Assembly (NCBI GenBank): GCA_045567335.1
Contig: JBJLCZ010000011.1
Span: 1 to 64,000, forward strand
Origin: Pelagilacustribacter sp045567335
GTDB lineage: Bacteria > Pseudomonadota > Alphaproteobacteria > Pelagibacterales > Pelagibacteraceae
Direction of reading: 5' to 3'
DNA length: 64,000 bases
In this document: positions 26,876-35,212 of the stretch, one piece after another
Numbering within the stretch: the first letter of the stretch is position 1
Layout: each line of letters begins with the position of its first letter
Made by a program: the position numbers and the translations under genes
The notes under the pieces: model-generated
Databases searched by the model: none
What the model was told of the DNA's origin: nothing
Seen by the model: the letters and a program-made list of their open reading frames with translations, nothing else

Positions 26876-27869
26876 CTTCTGCTTGATTACAAATACTTAC
26901 TAGCAAATTTTTAATTAAAATATGATTTTTTATCTGTGTATTAGTTTTCATTAAATATTCAGTTTTTCCTACAGCTTCTAGTACTGATCTTAATCTTTTA
27001 GGGCTCCATTTTTTAAGTTGATCAAGATAAATTGGTTTGTCTTTCCAAAAAACTTTTGGTTTTAAGCTCTCTATAGCTAATTCTTCATTACGACTACTAT
27101 CATTGATATACATAGCTTCTAGGAGTTTAGATACTCTATAGGTAATCTGATTAATATAAAAGAAATTGTTTTCTGGCAAAAATTCTATTTCATTGAGTAA
27201 TTTATTAACTCGATTTTTTTGCCCTAATAATGAAGCATCTCTTAGCTTGTTGAAATCATCATCTAACTTAATATTTAATAACTCGCTCAGGTCTTTTATA
27301 TTTAATTTTTTATCAGTAAAATAATTCTTAATTTTTACTATTTCGTTCTTAATTATTTCTCTTTTAGAGTTAGAATTATATATTATTATATTAATTAATT
27401 CTGGAGTAAGTCCGTTAAATCCATTTAAATTGTTCTTAATATAATTTCGTAGCGTTATGTCATTGTCTTCATAGCATGCTGCAATTGCAAGAGTTTTTTC
27501 TTTTTCGTAGAAGCTTCTTAGTTTAGATTTTTTCTCTAAATTATTACTAAATAGATATAATTCTATATCTTCATTTAATAATTCTATAATTGCATTTATT
27601 TCTAAAAAAATTTTGTCGTTAACTTCTTGAATCAATACTATTTTCTTCGAATTGAATAGCGAAGAATTAATAATGTTATTTTCTAAAATTTTTTTATTTT
27701 TAATAATATCGTCTTGAAACAAATTTATTATTTCTGCTTCTTTATTTTTTTCCAATATGTAATCTTTAAGATCATTTTGAATTCCTCGATTTTGGCCGTA
27801 TAATAAGGTTGATTTGTAATTATTTAGTATACTTTTGTTTTGTTCAATTATGTAACTTTTTATTATCAT
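26865..27869 (-). CDS. holA: DNA polymerase III delta subunit HolA
   Basis: The clamp-loader delta subunit that opens the sliding clamp. The divergent 334-residue sequence shows the family's AAA+-like N-terminal part (STLLYGQNRGIQNDLKDYIL), a middle helical domain and the conserved C-terminal region (DKPIYLDQLKKWSPKRLRSVL, an H/W-K rich block). Identification rests partly on gene order: leuS-lptE-holA is conserved in proteobacteria. Its ATG abuts the lptE stop. Confidence 0.88.
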   Translation of the reverse strand: MIIKSYIIEQNKSILNNYKSTLLYGQNRGIQNDLKDYILEKNKEAEIINLFQDDIIKNKKILENNIINSSLFNSKKIVLIQEVNDKIFLEINAIIELLNEDIELYLFSNNLEKKSKLRSFYEKEKTLAIAACYEDNDITLRNYIKNNLNGFNGLTPELINIIIYNSNSKREIIKNEIVKIKNYFTDKKLNIKDLSELLNIKLDDDFNKLRDASLLGQKNRVNKLLNEIEFLPENNFFYINQITYRVSKLLEAMYINDSSRNEELAIESLKPKVFWKDKPIYLDQLKKWSPKRLRSVLEAVGKTEYLMKTNTQIKNHILIKNLLVSICNQAEVNF

Positions 27870-28336
27870 TATTTTATATAATAAAAATTAAGAAAATTAT
27901 TAATATCTTCTCCTAAACTTACTATCAAATTTTCTGTTGTTTTTTTTTCATTTTCTATAGTAGCACTTGGAGTTGACCCAACACCAAAAGACCCACTTTT
28001 AATAAATGATTTAAAAATTTTTTCAGAAGTTTGTAATTCTTTAATATTTATTTTTGCAGTTACTAACAAATAATAAGAGGTGATAGTTCCAGATGAATCT
28101 CTATCTTTTACTTGCTTAGATTTTTCAACATTTAATGAAACATTTATATTATTTTTGTTATTATCTTTAGAACCAAATATAATTTCCTGCTTTAATTCAT
28201 TTCCCATTCTATTGTTTCCGTTTACGTTTAATTCATTTATAAAATATTTCATTTCTTTGTTTACACTTTTATATCCACAAGAATGTAATGGAATTATTAT
28301 TACAAATATCAATAATATTTTAAAATAATTATTCAT
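27869..28336 (-). CDS. lptE: LPS-assembly lipoprotein LptE-like
   Basis: A predicted outer-membrane lipoprotein that plugs the LptD barrel for LPS insertion. The signal peptide is followed by a lipobox LHSCGY with the lipidated cysteine at residue 20. The remaining sequence is divergent, as LptE proteins are, and the call depends on lipobox, size (155) and position between leuS and holA. It overlaps the leuS stop by four bases. Confidence 0.8.
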   Translation of the reverse strand: MNNYFKILLIFVIIIPLHSCGYKSVNKEMKYFINELNVNGNNRMGNELKQEIIFGSKDNNKNNINVSLNVEKSKQVKDRDSSGTITSYYLLVTAKINIKELQTSEKIFKSFIKSGSFGVGSTPSATIENEKKTTENLIVSLGEDINNFLNFYYIK

Positions 28337-30865
28337 GTTTTGATTAAATAATTTATAATCTTATTTTTTACAAAAATTGTTTTTGTTATTTCTTTGTTAG
28401 CTAAACTTTTCATAATTTTGTTATTCTTTTTACTTTCATTAATAACATTTTTTTCATCTAGGTTTTGCTCTATTTCAATAATTTCCTTTGTTTTACCATT
28501 AATTTGGATCGCAATTTTAATTTTTTTTCTTTTTAAAAGCTTTTCATCAATTATTGGCCAATCATTTATGTTTTTCTCACCATGCATTTCCAAACATTCA
28601 TGTGCTAAATGAGGTGTAAAAGGTATCAATATTTTCATTAAATTTATTAAATTAGTTTTAAGACATTGATTACTAATTTTTTTTTCTGTGCTTGTATTTA
28701 TTAATTTGAAAATTTCGTAAACATTAGCTATTGCTACATTCAAGTTAAAATTATTTATAAGATCAGTGATTTTAGAAATATAATTATTAAAAGAGGATTC
28801 AAAATCTTTTTCAGTTTGCTCAATTGCAGATTTTTCTTCTCTCAAAGAAATTTTGTAATTTAAATTATAAATTTTTTGTAAAAATTTGTATGCTGCAGTC
28901 ACTCCCTGGTTTGACCATTGTACATCTTTATCTGGTGGACTATCAGATAAAATAAACCATCTAACAGCGTCTGATCCATAAATTTTTATCATACTTTCGG
29001 GATCAATAACATTTTTTTTAGATTTTGACATTGCTTCTGAGGGCCCAACTATAACTTTTGATCCATTTGTTTTTTGAACAAAATTATTTTTGTCGTCCTT
29101 TTTAATTTCGTCTGGATTAAGCCATTTTCCATTTTGATCTTGATAAGTTTCATGACAAACCATTCCTTGGGTAAAAAGACCTTTAAAAGGTTCTTTAAAT
29201 TTAATTTCCTCATTATTTTTATTTACGGCTCTCATAAAAAATCTTGAATAAAGCAAGTGTAATATTGCATGTTCTACTCCTCCTATATATTGGTCAACTG
29301 GCATCCAATAGTTTAATAATTTTGTATCAAAGGGAGTCAGTAGATTTTTTGGTGAACAAAAACGCATAAAATACCATGATGAATCTACAAAGGTATCTAG
29401 AGTATCAGTTTCCCTTGTAGCAGGTTTCCCAGTTTTTTTATGAATCGTTTTTTTCCAGGATGGATGATTGCTAAGTGGATTACCTCCTTTATCCAAATCT
29501 ATTTTATCCGGTAACTTAATTGGAAGTTCACTCTTTTCAACAGGAATTATTGTTCCATCTTCCAAATAAATCATAGGTATCGGGCAACCCCAATATCTTT
29601 GCCTAGAAATGCCCCAATCTTTTAGCCTAAAAGTAACTTTTTTATTTCCTATTTTTTTTTTCTCTATTTCATGAATAATTTTAATTTTAGCTTCTTCAAC
29701 ATCGAGGTCGTTCAAAAATTTAGAATTAACGATTTTTCCATTACCCGTATAAGCTTCAGACGTTTTATCAAAGTTTTTTAATTTTTTTGGGTTTTCAGAA
29801 ACAACTTCTATAATTTCAATTTTATATTTTTTTGCAAAATCAAAATCTCTTTGGTCATGTGCAGGACATCCAAATATTGCTCCAGATCCGTAATCCATTA
29901 AAACAAAGTTAGCAACAAAAATTGGAATCTTCTTATCTATAAACGGATGTTTTGCATATAAATTAGTATTAAAACCAATTTTTTCAGCATTCGCCATGGC
30001 TTCTTCTGTTGTACCCATTTTTAAGCATTCTTTTTTAAAATTGAGAAATAATTGATTATTTTTAAAGTTTTTACATAGAGGATGGTCTGAGGAAATAGCA
30101 ATAAAAGTGGCGCCAAATATAGTATCTGGCCTAGTAGTAAATATTTTAATAATATCTTTATTTTCCTGTATCTTAAAATCAATTTCACAACCAATTGATT
30201 TTCCAATCCAGTTCTTTTGCATAAGTTTAACTTTTTGAGGCCAATCTTTAAGTTTATCTAAATCTTTTAGCAAGTCATCCGCAAATTTGGTTATATTAAA
30301 AAACCATTGTGATAATTTTTTTCTTTCTACAACAGCACCTGATCTCCAACCTTTTCCATTTACTACTTGTTCATTCGCTAAAACAGTTTTTTCAATAGGA
30401 TCCCAATTTACATAGTTTTCTTTTCTAGAAACCAAACCTTTGTTATAAAAATCTATAAATAATTCTTGTTGATGTTTATAATAATTTTCATCGCATGTTG
30501 AAATTTCAAGATCCCAATCAATAGACAATCCCAGCATCTTAAGCTGACGCTTCATTTCTGCAATATTTTTTTCTGTCCATTTCTTTGGATGAAGATTATT
30601 TTCTTTCGCTGCGTTTTCAGCAGGTAAACCAAAAGAGTCCCAACCCATTGGATGTAATACGTTAAAACCATTAAGATATTTAAATCGGGCTATCACATCT
30701 CCTATTGTATAATTTCTAACGTGACCCATATGTATTTTCCCAGAAGGATAAGGGAACATTTCTAGACAATAAAATTTTTTTTTTTTTATCTGGTCTATAA
30801 AGTTTTTTATTTTCCCAAATTTTTTGCCATTTTTCTTCTAAAATTTGAAAATTAACTCTTTCCAT
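28333..30865 (-). CDS. leuS: Leucyl-tRNA synthetase, with a frameshift at a 13-A tract near the start
   Basis: Class-I synthetase charging tRNA-Leu. The long frame from 30759 starts at MFPYPSGKIHMGHVRNYTIGDV (HIGH motif) and includes the CP1 editing domain, the AMSKSKKN (KMSKS) loop and a C-terminal domain: 808 codons. The conserved N-terminus upstream (MERVNFQILEEKWQKIWENKKLYRP from an ATG at 30865) is in another frame. The frames join if the A-run at 30775-30787 had 12 rather than 13 bases, restoring FYCLEMFPYPSG. The shift may be a sequencing or assembly error, a true mutation, or corrected by polymerase or ribosome slippage. Without it the protein would be about 844 residues. The rest of the gene looks intact. 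Confidence 0.93.
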
Positions 30866-30877
30866 AAGTTAATAGGA

Positions 30878-31411
30878 TTATTTCTTCTTCTTTTTCTTAT
30901 CTTCTGATTGAAACTGCGCAGCTTTTAATAAAATTGACCTGGACAACTCTTCCTCTATTTTAGAGGAAATTTTTTTAACGTTGCATACGCCAGTATTATC
31001 ACAGTTTTTTTTGTGAATTATAATTTTAAGACTATTACTTTGAATTTCATTTGATAGGAATCTTAAAGTAATTTTTATTGCTTCTTTATCATTAGCGTTA
31101 TCGTTATACCAATCGGTAATAATCACACCCCCAGAATAGTCCACAGTGACCATCGGTAAAAAATCCAAAATTTCTAAAGAAGCTCTCCACATTGGATTTG
31201 ATGAGCTAAATTGATATGTAGTTGCACCACCTCTGCCTAACGCTCCTCTAATACTTATGCCCCTACCTTCTTCGACATTTTTTTTAGCTCTTTCTAATGC
31301 GTTAACAGGAGTATTTCGCGAGTCAGTTTTTTTGAAACCACCACAAGAATTTAGAAATAGGGTTAAAAACGCTAAAAAACTGATTAATTTTATGATCTTA
31401 ATGTAATTCAT
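30878..31411 (-). CDS. DUF3576 lipoprotein
   Basis: A 177-residue predicted lipoprotein: hydrophobic signal (residues 7-20) and a lipobox FLNSCGG with cysteine 23. The conserved middle contains WRASLEILDFLPMVTVDYSGGVIITDWY, the mark of the DUF3576 family. In Alphaproteobacteria this gene commonly precedes leuS, as here (12 bp apart). A role in envelope assembly is likely from location, but no activity is known. It ends in a lysine-rich tail. Confidence 0.85.
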   Translation of the reverse strand: MNYIKIIKLISFLAFLTLFLNSCGGFKKTDSRNTPVNALERAKKNVEEGRGISIRGALGRGGATTYQFSSSNPMWRASLEILDFLPMVTVDYSGGVIITDWYNDNANDKEAIKITLRFLSNEIQSNSLKIIIHKKNCDNTGVCNVKKISSKIEEELSRSILLKAAQFQSEDKKKKKK

Positions 31412-31560
31412 TTAGAAGTATTACCATGAAGTTGAATAAAACCAAAAAAAATAAGGTAAAACATGGCTTTTTAGACTGTTGTAATAATGTTACACTAACA
31501 ACATAAAAGGGAAAAAAAGCCTTATTTTACAACACATCCTTAATAAAAAAAGATAATTTC

Positions 31561-31598
31561 TTAACACGTTAAAATTTTAACGAGTATTAACGAGTTAA
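31561..31598. promoter_or_regulatory. Probable operator upstream of the porin gene
   Basis: A perfect 16-base palindrome, CGTTAAAATTTTAACG, covers 31567-31582. It overlaps two direct copies of TTAACGAGT at 31577-31585 and 31587-31595, spaced ten bases, one helical turn. In all, five TTAAC/GTTAA words fall in 38 bp. TTAAC is also the half-site of the CtrA regulator, but other regulators are possible. The site ends about 28 bp before the start codon, where repression or activation is plausible. Confidence 0.5.
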
Positions 31599-31625
31599 AT
31601 ATAAGAAAACAAACAAAGGAAAAAC

Positions 31626-32702
31626 ATGAAAAAAATAGCAAAAATTTCGTTAGCTATCATTTCTTCTTTGGTAATCACATCTGCAGCTAATGCTGGAGCT
31701 TTGAATGTAACTGGTGCAGCAAAAGCCACTTACACGATAGTAGGTTCTGACAGTGCTACAGCTAAGATTGGTAACCCAAAAGGAATTGGTATCGCTAATG
31801 AATTTACATTAGGCGCTTCAGGTGAACTAGATAATGGTTACACTTGGAATTACGCTATAGATATCGACGGTACAACAGTACAGGACGATGCAAGACTAGA
31901 AGTAGGAACACCATTTGGTACAATAGCTGCTTACATACATGAAAGCTCGCTATCTGGTAAATACGGTTTTGATGCTTCTGCTTACGCACCTGGTTCTGAC
32001 TACGGTTATACTGGAACAACTGGTTCTACATTCACTTATGGAGCAAACATGAGCTCTTACAACAGTATTCAATATCATTCACCAGCTGGTGCTTTGCCAA
32101 TGGATATGATTGTAAAAGTAGGTTACGCTCCTGAAGCGGATGGTACAATTAATAGTTCGAATGCTGCTGGTACTTCAGTAGAGTCTGCTAACGCAGTTTC
32201 TGAGTACTATGTACAACTTTCACCTATTGATGGATTATCATTAAAAGGTTCTTACCTAGAAAAAACTGACGATATAGCTGACGATGGTACAAAAACTAAA
32301 CAAAGCTATGAAGTTGGTGGTATCGCTGGTAAGTACTCTTTTGGACCTGCAACAGTAGGTTACGGTAAGTACTTGATCGCTCCAACATTAGGCGTACAAA
32401 CTGCAGACTCAGAATACACGATGCATTACGAAAATAACTCTCTTTCATTAGGTGTTAACGTAAATGATGCATTGTCAGTATCTTGGACTACAGAGGAATC
32501 AACAGCTATGAAAAGAACAAACGTAACTACAGCTGATGGTTCTACTAAAAATGATGTTGATACTCAAATTGATGCAATTCAAGCTGCATACACTATGGGT
32601 GGAATGACGCTTTCAGTAGCTCATAAAGATATCGAAAACGTAGATTACACATTAAACAAAGATGCAGTAGAAACTGTATTTGCTGTTGTAATGGCGTTTT
32701 AA
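31626..32702 (+). CDS. Outer-membrane porin
   Basis: A 358-residue beta-barrel protein with an N-terminal signal peptide (cut after SAANA near residue 23). The mature part is rich in Gly, Thr, Ser and Ala with alternating hydrophobic strands and acidic loops. The sequence resembles abundant alphaproteobacterial porins. Compared with its neighbours it uses fewer lysine/asparagine-heavy codons, consistent with high expression. It has a clear Shine-Dalgarno sequence (AAAGGA), and a strong terminator follows it directly. The C-terminus ends in a phenylalanine (VVMAF), the usual outer-membrane insertion signal. Confidence 0.88.
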   Translation: MKKIAKISLAIISSLVITSAANAGALNVTGAAKATYTIVGSDSATAKIGNPKGIGIANEFTLGASGELDNGYTWNYAIDIDGTTVQDDARLEVGTPFGTIAAYIHESSLSGKYGFDASAYAPGSDYGYTGTTGSTFTYGANMSSYNSIQYHSPAGALPMDMIVKVGYAPEADGTINSSNAAGTSVESANAVSEYYVQLSPIDGLSLKGSYLEKTDDIADDGTKTKQSYEVGGIAGKYSFGPATVGYGKYLIAPTLGVQTADSEYTMHYENNSLSLGVNVNDALSVSWTTEESTAMKRTNVTTADGSTKNDVDTQIDAIQAAYTMGGMTLSVAHKDIENVDYTLNKDAVETVFAVVMAF

Positions 32703-32720
32703 TTTAGTCTAAACAAATAT

Positions 32721-33284
32721 TTAAAAAAGCCGGTTAATTATTTTAACCGGCTTTTTTTTTATTTCCGATAAAATTGCTAAAGAATTGCTGCTAACCAACT
32801 TAAGTTTATTAAGATTTACATCTCTTATACCTCCTAGGGCAATTATTGGTAAATTTGTATTTTTTCTTAATAAATTGAATTTAATAACCCCCAAATATCC
32901 TTTTTTGTGCAAATATTCTGTTTTAAATAATCTAGATAATACTATTTCAGAGCAACCTTGTTTTTCTTTTTCAAAAAATTCTTTTTGATTATGAGCTGAA
33001 CCAATTATTTTTAGATTTAAATTATTATAGTAATTTTTATTATGAGATGAAATGTATAAACCATCCGCTTTACAATTTGTGGCAATATGGGCATTGTTTG
33101 CTATAAAAAATTTTACCCCTTTTTCTTTACATTTTTTTTTAAAACTTATTAATTTTTCAATTTTCTCAAATTTTCTATCGTTTCTATATATAATATTAAA
33201 CTTATTTCTTTTTTTTATTAAACTTAGGTCTAAAATTTTGGTATTCTCAATATATAAATAATAATTATTTTTAAAAGCAAACAT
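32721..33284 (-). CDS. Divergent ThiE/TenI-like protein
   Basis: A 187-residue TIM-barrel-like protein related to thiamine phosphate synthase and TenI. Recognisable elements are ADGLYISSHN, IGSAHNQKE and PIIALGGI. Several ThiE residues are changed: the ND metal-site pair reads NN (FFIANNAH), and the GPIFPT block reads SRLFKT. Thiamine phosphate synthase activity is therefore doubtful. The C-terminus is encoded by the shared terminator hairpin. It is divergent from yggS with two bases between start codons. Confidence 0.68.
   Translation of the reverse strand: MFAFKNNYYLYIENTKILDLSLIKKRNKFNIIYRNDRKFEKIEKLISFKKKCKEKGVKFFIANNAHIATNCKADGLYISSHNKNYYNNLNLKIIGSAHNQKEFFEKEKQGCSEIVLSRLFKTEYLHKKGYLGVIKFNLLRKNTNLPIIALGGIRDVNLNKLKLVSSNSLAILSEIKKKPVKIINRLF
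32723..32760. terminator. Bidirectional intrinsic terminator after the porin gene
   Basis: A stem of GCCGGTTAA paired with TTAACCGGC around a five-base loop, extended by A/T pairs, followed by a nine-base T-run on the plus strand and six T's on the minus strand. It ends the porin transcript rightward and can end the ThiE-like transcript leftward. It also encodes the C-terminal residues of the ThiE-like gene. Confidence 0.93.
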
Positions 33285-33286
33285 TC

Positions 33287-33925
33287 ATGAGCATAATAGT
33301 TGAAAGATTTAATAAAATAAAATCAAATTTAGGAAATAAAAAAGCTAATATTATTGCTGTTAGTAAAACTTTCTCTTTAGAACATATTAAACCACTTATA
33401 GACATTGGGCATATACATTTTGGAGAAAACAAAGTTCAAGAAGCAGACAGTAAGTGGACGAACTTTAGAAGTAAAAAAAATAACATAAAGTTACATATGA
33501 TAGGTAAGTTGCAATCTAATAAAGCAAAAAAGGCTGTTGAGATATTTGACTATATACATTCATTAGATAATGAGAAGTTAGCTATAATTTTGCAAAAATT
33601 AGAGGACAATATGAATAAAAAGATTAAATATTTTATTCAAGTTAATGTTGGAGGTGAAAAACAAAAATCCGGGATAATGCCAGATCAATTAGACAGTTTT
33701 TATAATTTCTGTGCTAAGGAACTTAAGTTAAATATAATTGGATTAATGGTTATTCCACCAAATAATGAGAACCCGGTTAAATATTTTAAATATTTACATG
33801 AAACTAATTTAGGTTTAGGTCTCTCAGAGCTTAGTATGGGAATGTCAGCAGATTATATAAAGGCTTTACAGCACCAAGCAACATTTATAAGAATTGGTAG
33901 TTCAATATTTGGAAACAGAAGTTAG
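33287..33925 (+). CDS. YggS-family PLP-homeostasis protein
   Basis: A 212-residue pyridoxal-phosphate-binding protein (PLPBP/YggS). The PLP lysine is Lys27 in IIAVSKTF, followed by GHIHFGENKVQEA, HMIGKLQSNK and LSMGMSADY, which make up the cofactor pocket. Members keep PLP and amino acid pools balanced, with no known catalytic reaction. The gene overlaps the converging L,D-transpeptidase gene by four bases. Confidence 0.94.
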   Translation: MSIIVERFNKIKSNLGNKKANIIAVSKTFSLEHIKPLIDIGHIHFGENKVQEADSKWTNFRSKKNNIKLHMIGKLQSNKAKKAVEIFDYIHSLDNEKLAIILQKLEDNMNKKIKYFIQVNVGGEKQKSGIMPDQLDSFYNFCAKELKLNIIGLMVIPPNNENPVKYFKYLHETNLGLGLSELSMGMSADYIKALQHQATFIRIGSSIFGNRS

Positions 33926-34413
33926 ATTATATATAATTTTGTTTTTTTATTAATTTTATTTAGAAGTAACCTCATGTCTTTTAAAGAAACAGCTATGCAA
34001 CCTTTTGTAGGGGAATAGTTTTTTTTTGCTAGATGAAGAAAAATTGCACTTCCTTTTTTCTTAATAACTGGATTTAAATTAAAGTTCAAAGTAATTATGA
34101 TGTCATAAACATGACTCTTTAAATATAGTTTTTCTGCTCTATATTTAAAAGGAAATTTTATTAACTTGTTATAAAATTTTGATTTAGAGTCGTCACACCA
34201 TCCTAGGTTTTTATAAATTTGTTTTTTTTTTAATTTTGTTTTAACGAATTTAACTCTATCTTTTCTATAGAAAAGTTCTTTAAATTTGAATATTCCTCTT
34301 GGAGTAGCACTATCGCCCTCCCTTTTTTTTGACGAAATTCCTCTTTTACCTATTGCACATTTTACTTTATAGTTACTGAATAAAAGTTTTTTATTTTTTA
34401 ATTTTATATGCAT
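33922..34413 (-). CDS. L,D-transpeptidase (YkuD-domain) family protein
   Basis: A 163-residue (from the ATG at 34413) predicted peptidoglycan cross-linking or modifying enzyme. The YkuD signature is seen as the histidine in IFLHLAKKNYSPTKGCIAVS and the catalytic cysteine in its GC, about residue 139. KREGDSATPRGIFKF is the family's substrate-site block. I see no clear signal peptide, so how it reaches the periplasm is unclear. The start codon abuts that of the divergent regulator gene. Confidence 0.82.
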   Translation of the reverse strand: MHIKLKNKKLLFSNYKVKCAIGKRGISSKKREGDSATPRGIFKFKELFYRKDRVKFVKTKLKKKQIYKNLGWCDDSKSKFYNKLIKFPFKYRAEKLYLKSHVYDIIITLNFNLNPVIKKKGSAIFLHLAKKNYSPTKGCIAVSLKDMRLLLNKINKKTKLYII

Positions 34414-35043
34414 AATCAAATAATTAAACCCAAAATACTTTCATTAAATAAAGAAGAGTTTAACAAAGCATTATTAGAAATAAAAGATTATTTAAGCTTT
34501 AGCCTTACTGTTTGTTCAGAAATATCAACTAGTATTTCTTTATCAAACTTCGATGCGATCTTGACCACTATAGAAATGTTAAAAGAAGAGAAGGTTTCGA
34601 AATTTATTGAAGAATCTAAAAATAAGTTATTGATTACAAACAAAAATGAAACCACCTCTTTTCCTTACGATGATTTAATTTCAGCGCCTATTAATGTAAA
34701 CGAACTAAATCAAAAGATATTAAATATGATTAGTAGTAAAAGATTTAATTTAAATTCATCTATTAAAATAAAAAAATATATTTTAGATAAGAATGAAAAA
34801 AAATTAAAAAAAGAAAACCTTTTTATAATTATCACGGAAAAAGAAATACAACTCTTAGAACTTTTGCTTTTTGAAAATTCTCCCATACCTAAGAAAAAAA
34901 TTTTGAATAAAATTTGGAGATATTCTCCCGATGCAGATACACATACAGTTGAAACTCATATTTACAGGTTAAGAAAAAAAATTGTTGAAAAATTTAAGGA
35001 TGAACAATTAATTTGCAATTCTAAAAAAGGATATTTTATTTGA
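34408..35043 (+). CDS. Atypical OmpR-type response regulator
   Basis: A 211-residue regulator with a normal C-terminal winged-helix domain (about residues 125-211: LTEKEIQLLELLLFE-like start, HTVETHIYRLRKKI recognition helix, KKGYFI wing). The N-terminal part has receiver-like spacing, but the phosphoacceptor position reads FDAILTTIEML instead of an aspartate, and the acidic pocket is missing. It probably works without phosphorylation. No histidine kinase gene is nearby. It is followed, with overlap, by an arfA-like gene. Confidence 0.8.
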   Translation: MHNQIIKPKILSLNKEEFNKALLEIKDYLSFSLTVCSEISTSISLSNFDAILTTIEMLKEEKVSKFIEESKNKLLITNKNETTSFPYDDLISAPINVNELNQKILNMISSKRFNLNSSIKIKKYILDKNEKKLKKENLFIIITEKEIQLLELLLFENSPIPKKKILNKIWRYSPDADTHTVETHIYRLRKKIVEKFKDEQLICNSKKGYFI

Positions 35044-35147
35044 AAACTAGAAACAAAATTGCAGTTGACCTATTTACAAAAAAATATAGAAAAAGAGTAA
35101 TTAAACCAAAGAAAGGTAAAGGTAGTTTTAAAAGAAAAAAAACTTAG
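35040..35147 (+). CDS. arfA: Short ArfA-like alternative ribosome-rescue factor
   Basis: A 35-codon frame starting at a TTG that overlaps the regulator's stop codon (TTGA). The product is very basic. The run DLFTKKYRKRV followed by PKKGKGSFKRKK matches the ribosome-binding core of ArfA, which recruits release factor 2 to stalled ribosomes. The hydrophobic C-terminal tail of the E. coli protein is missing. Overlap with the stop codon suggests coupled translation. Motif and size support the call, but the start codon is inferred. Confidence 0.7.
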   Translation: MKTRNKIAVDLFTKKYRKRVIKPKKGKGSFKRKKT

Positions 35148-35212
35148 TTTAAGTTATATTTAAAAAAAGTTGTAGCCAATCTCACAAAAACAAATCAAAA
35201 GAAGTCTTATTG

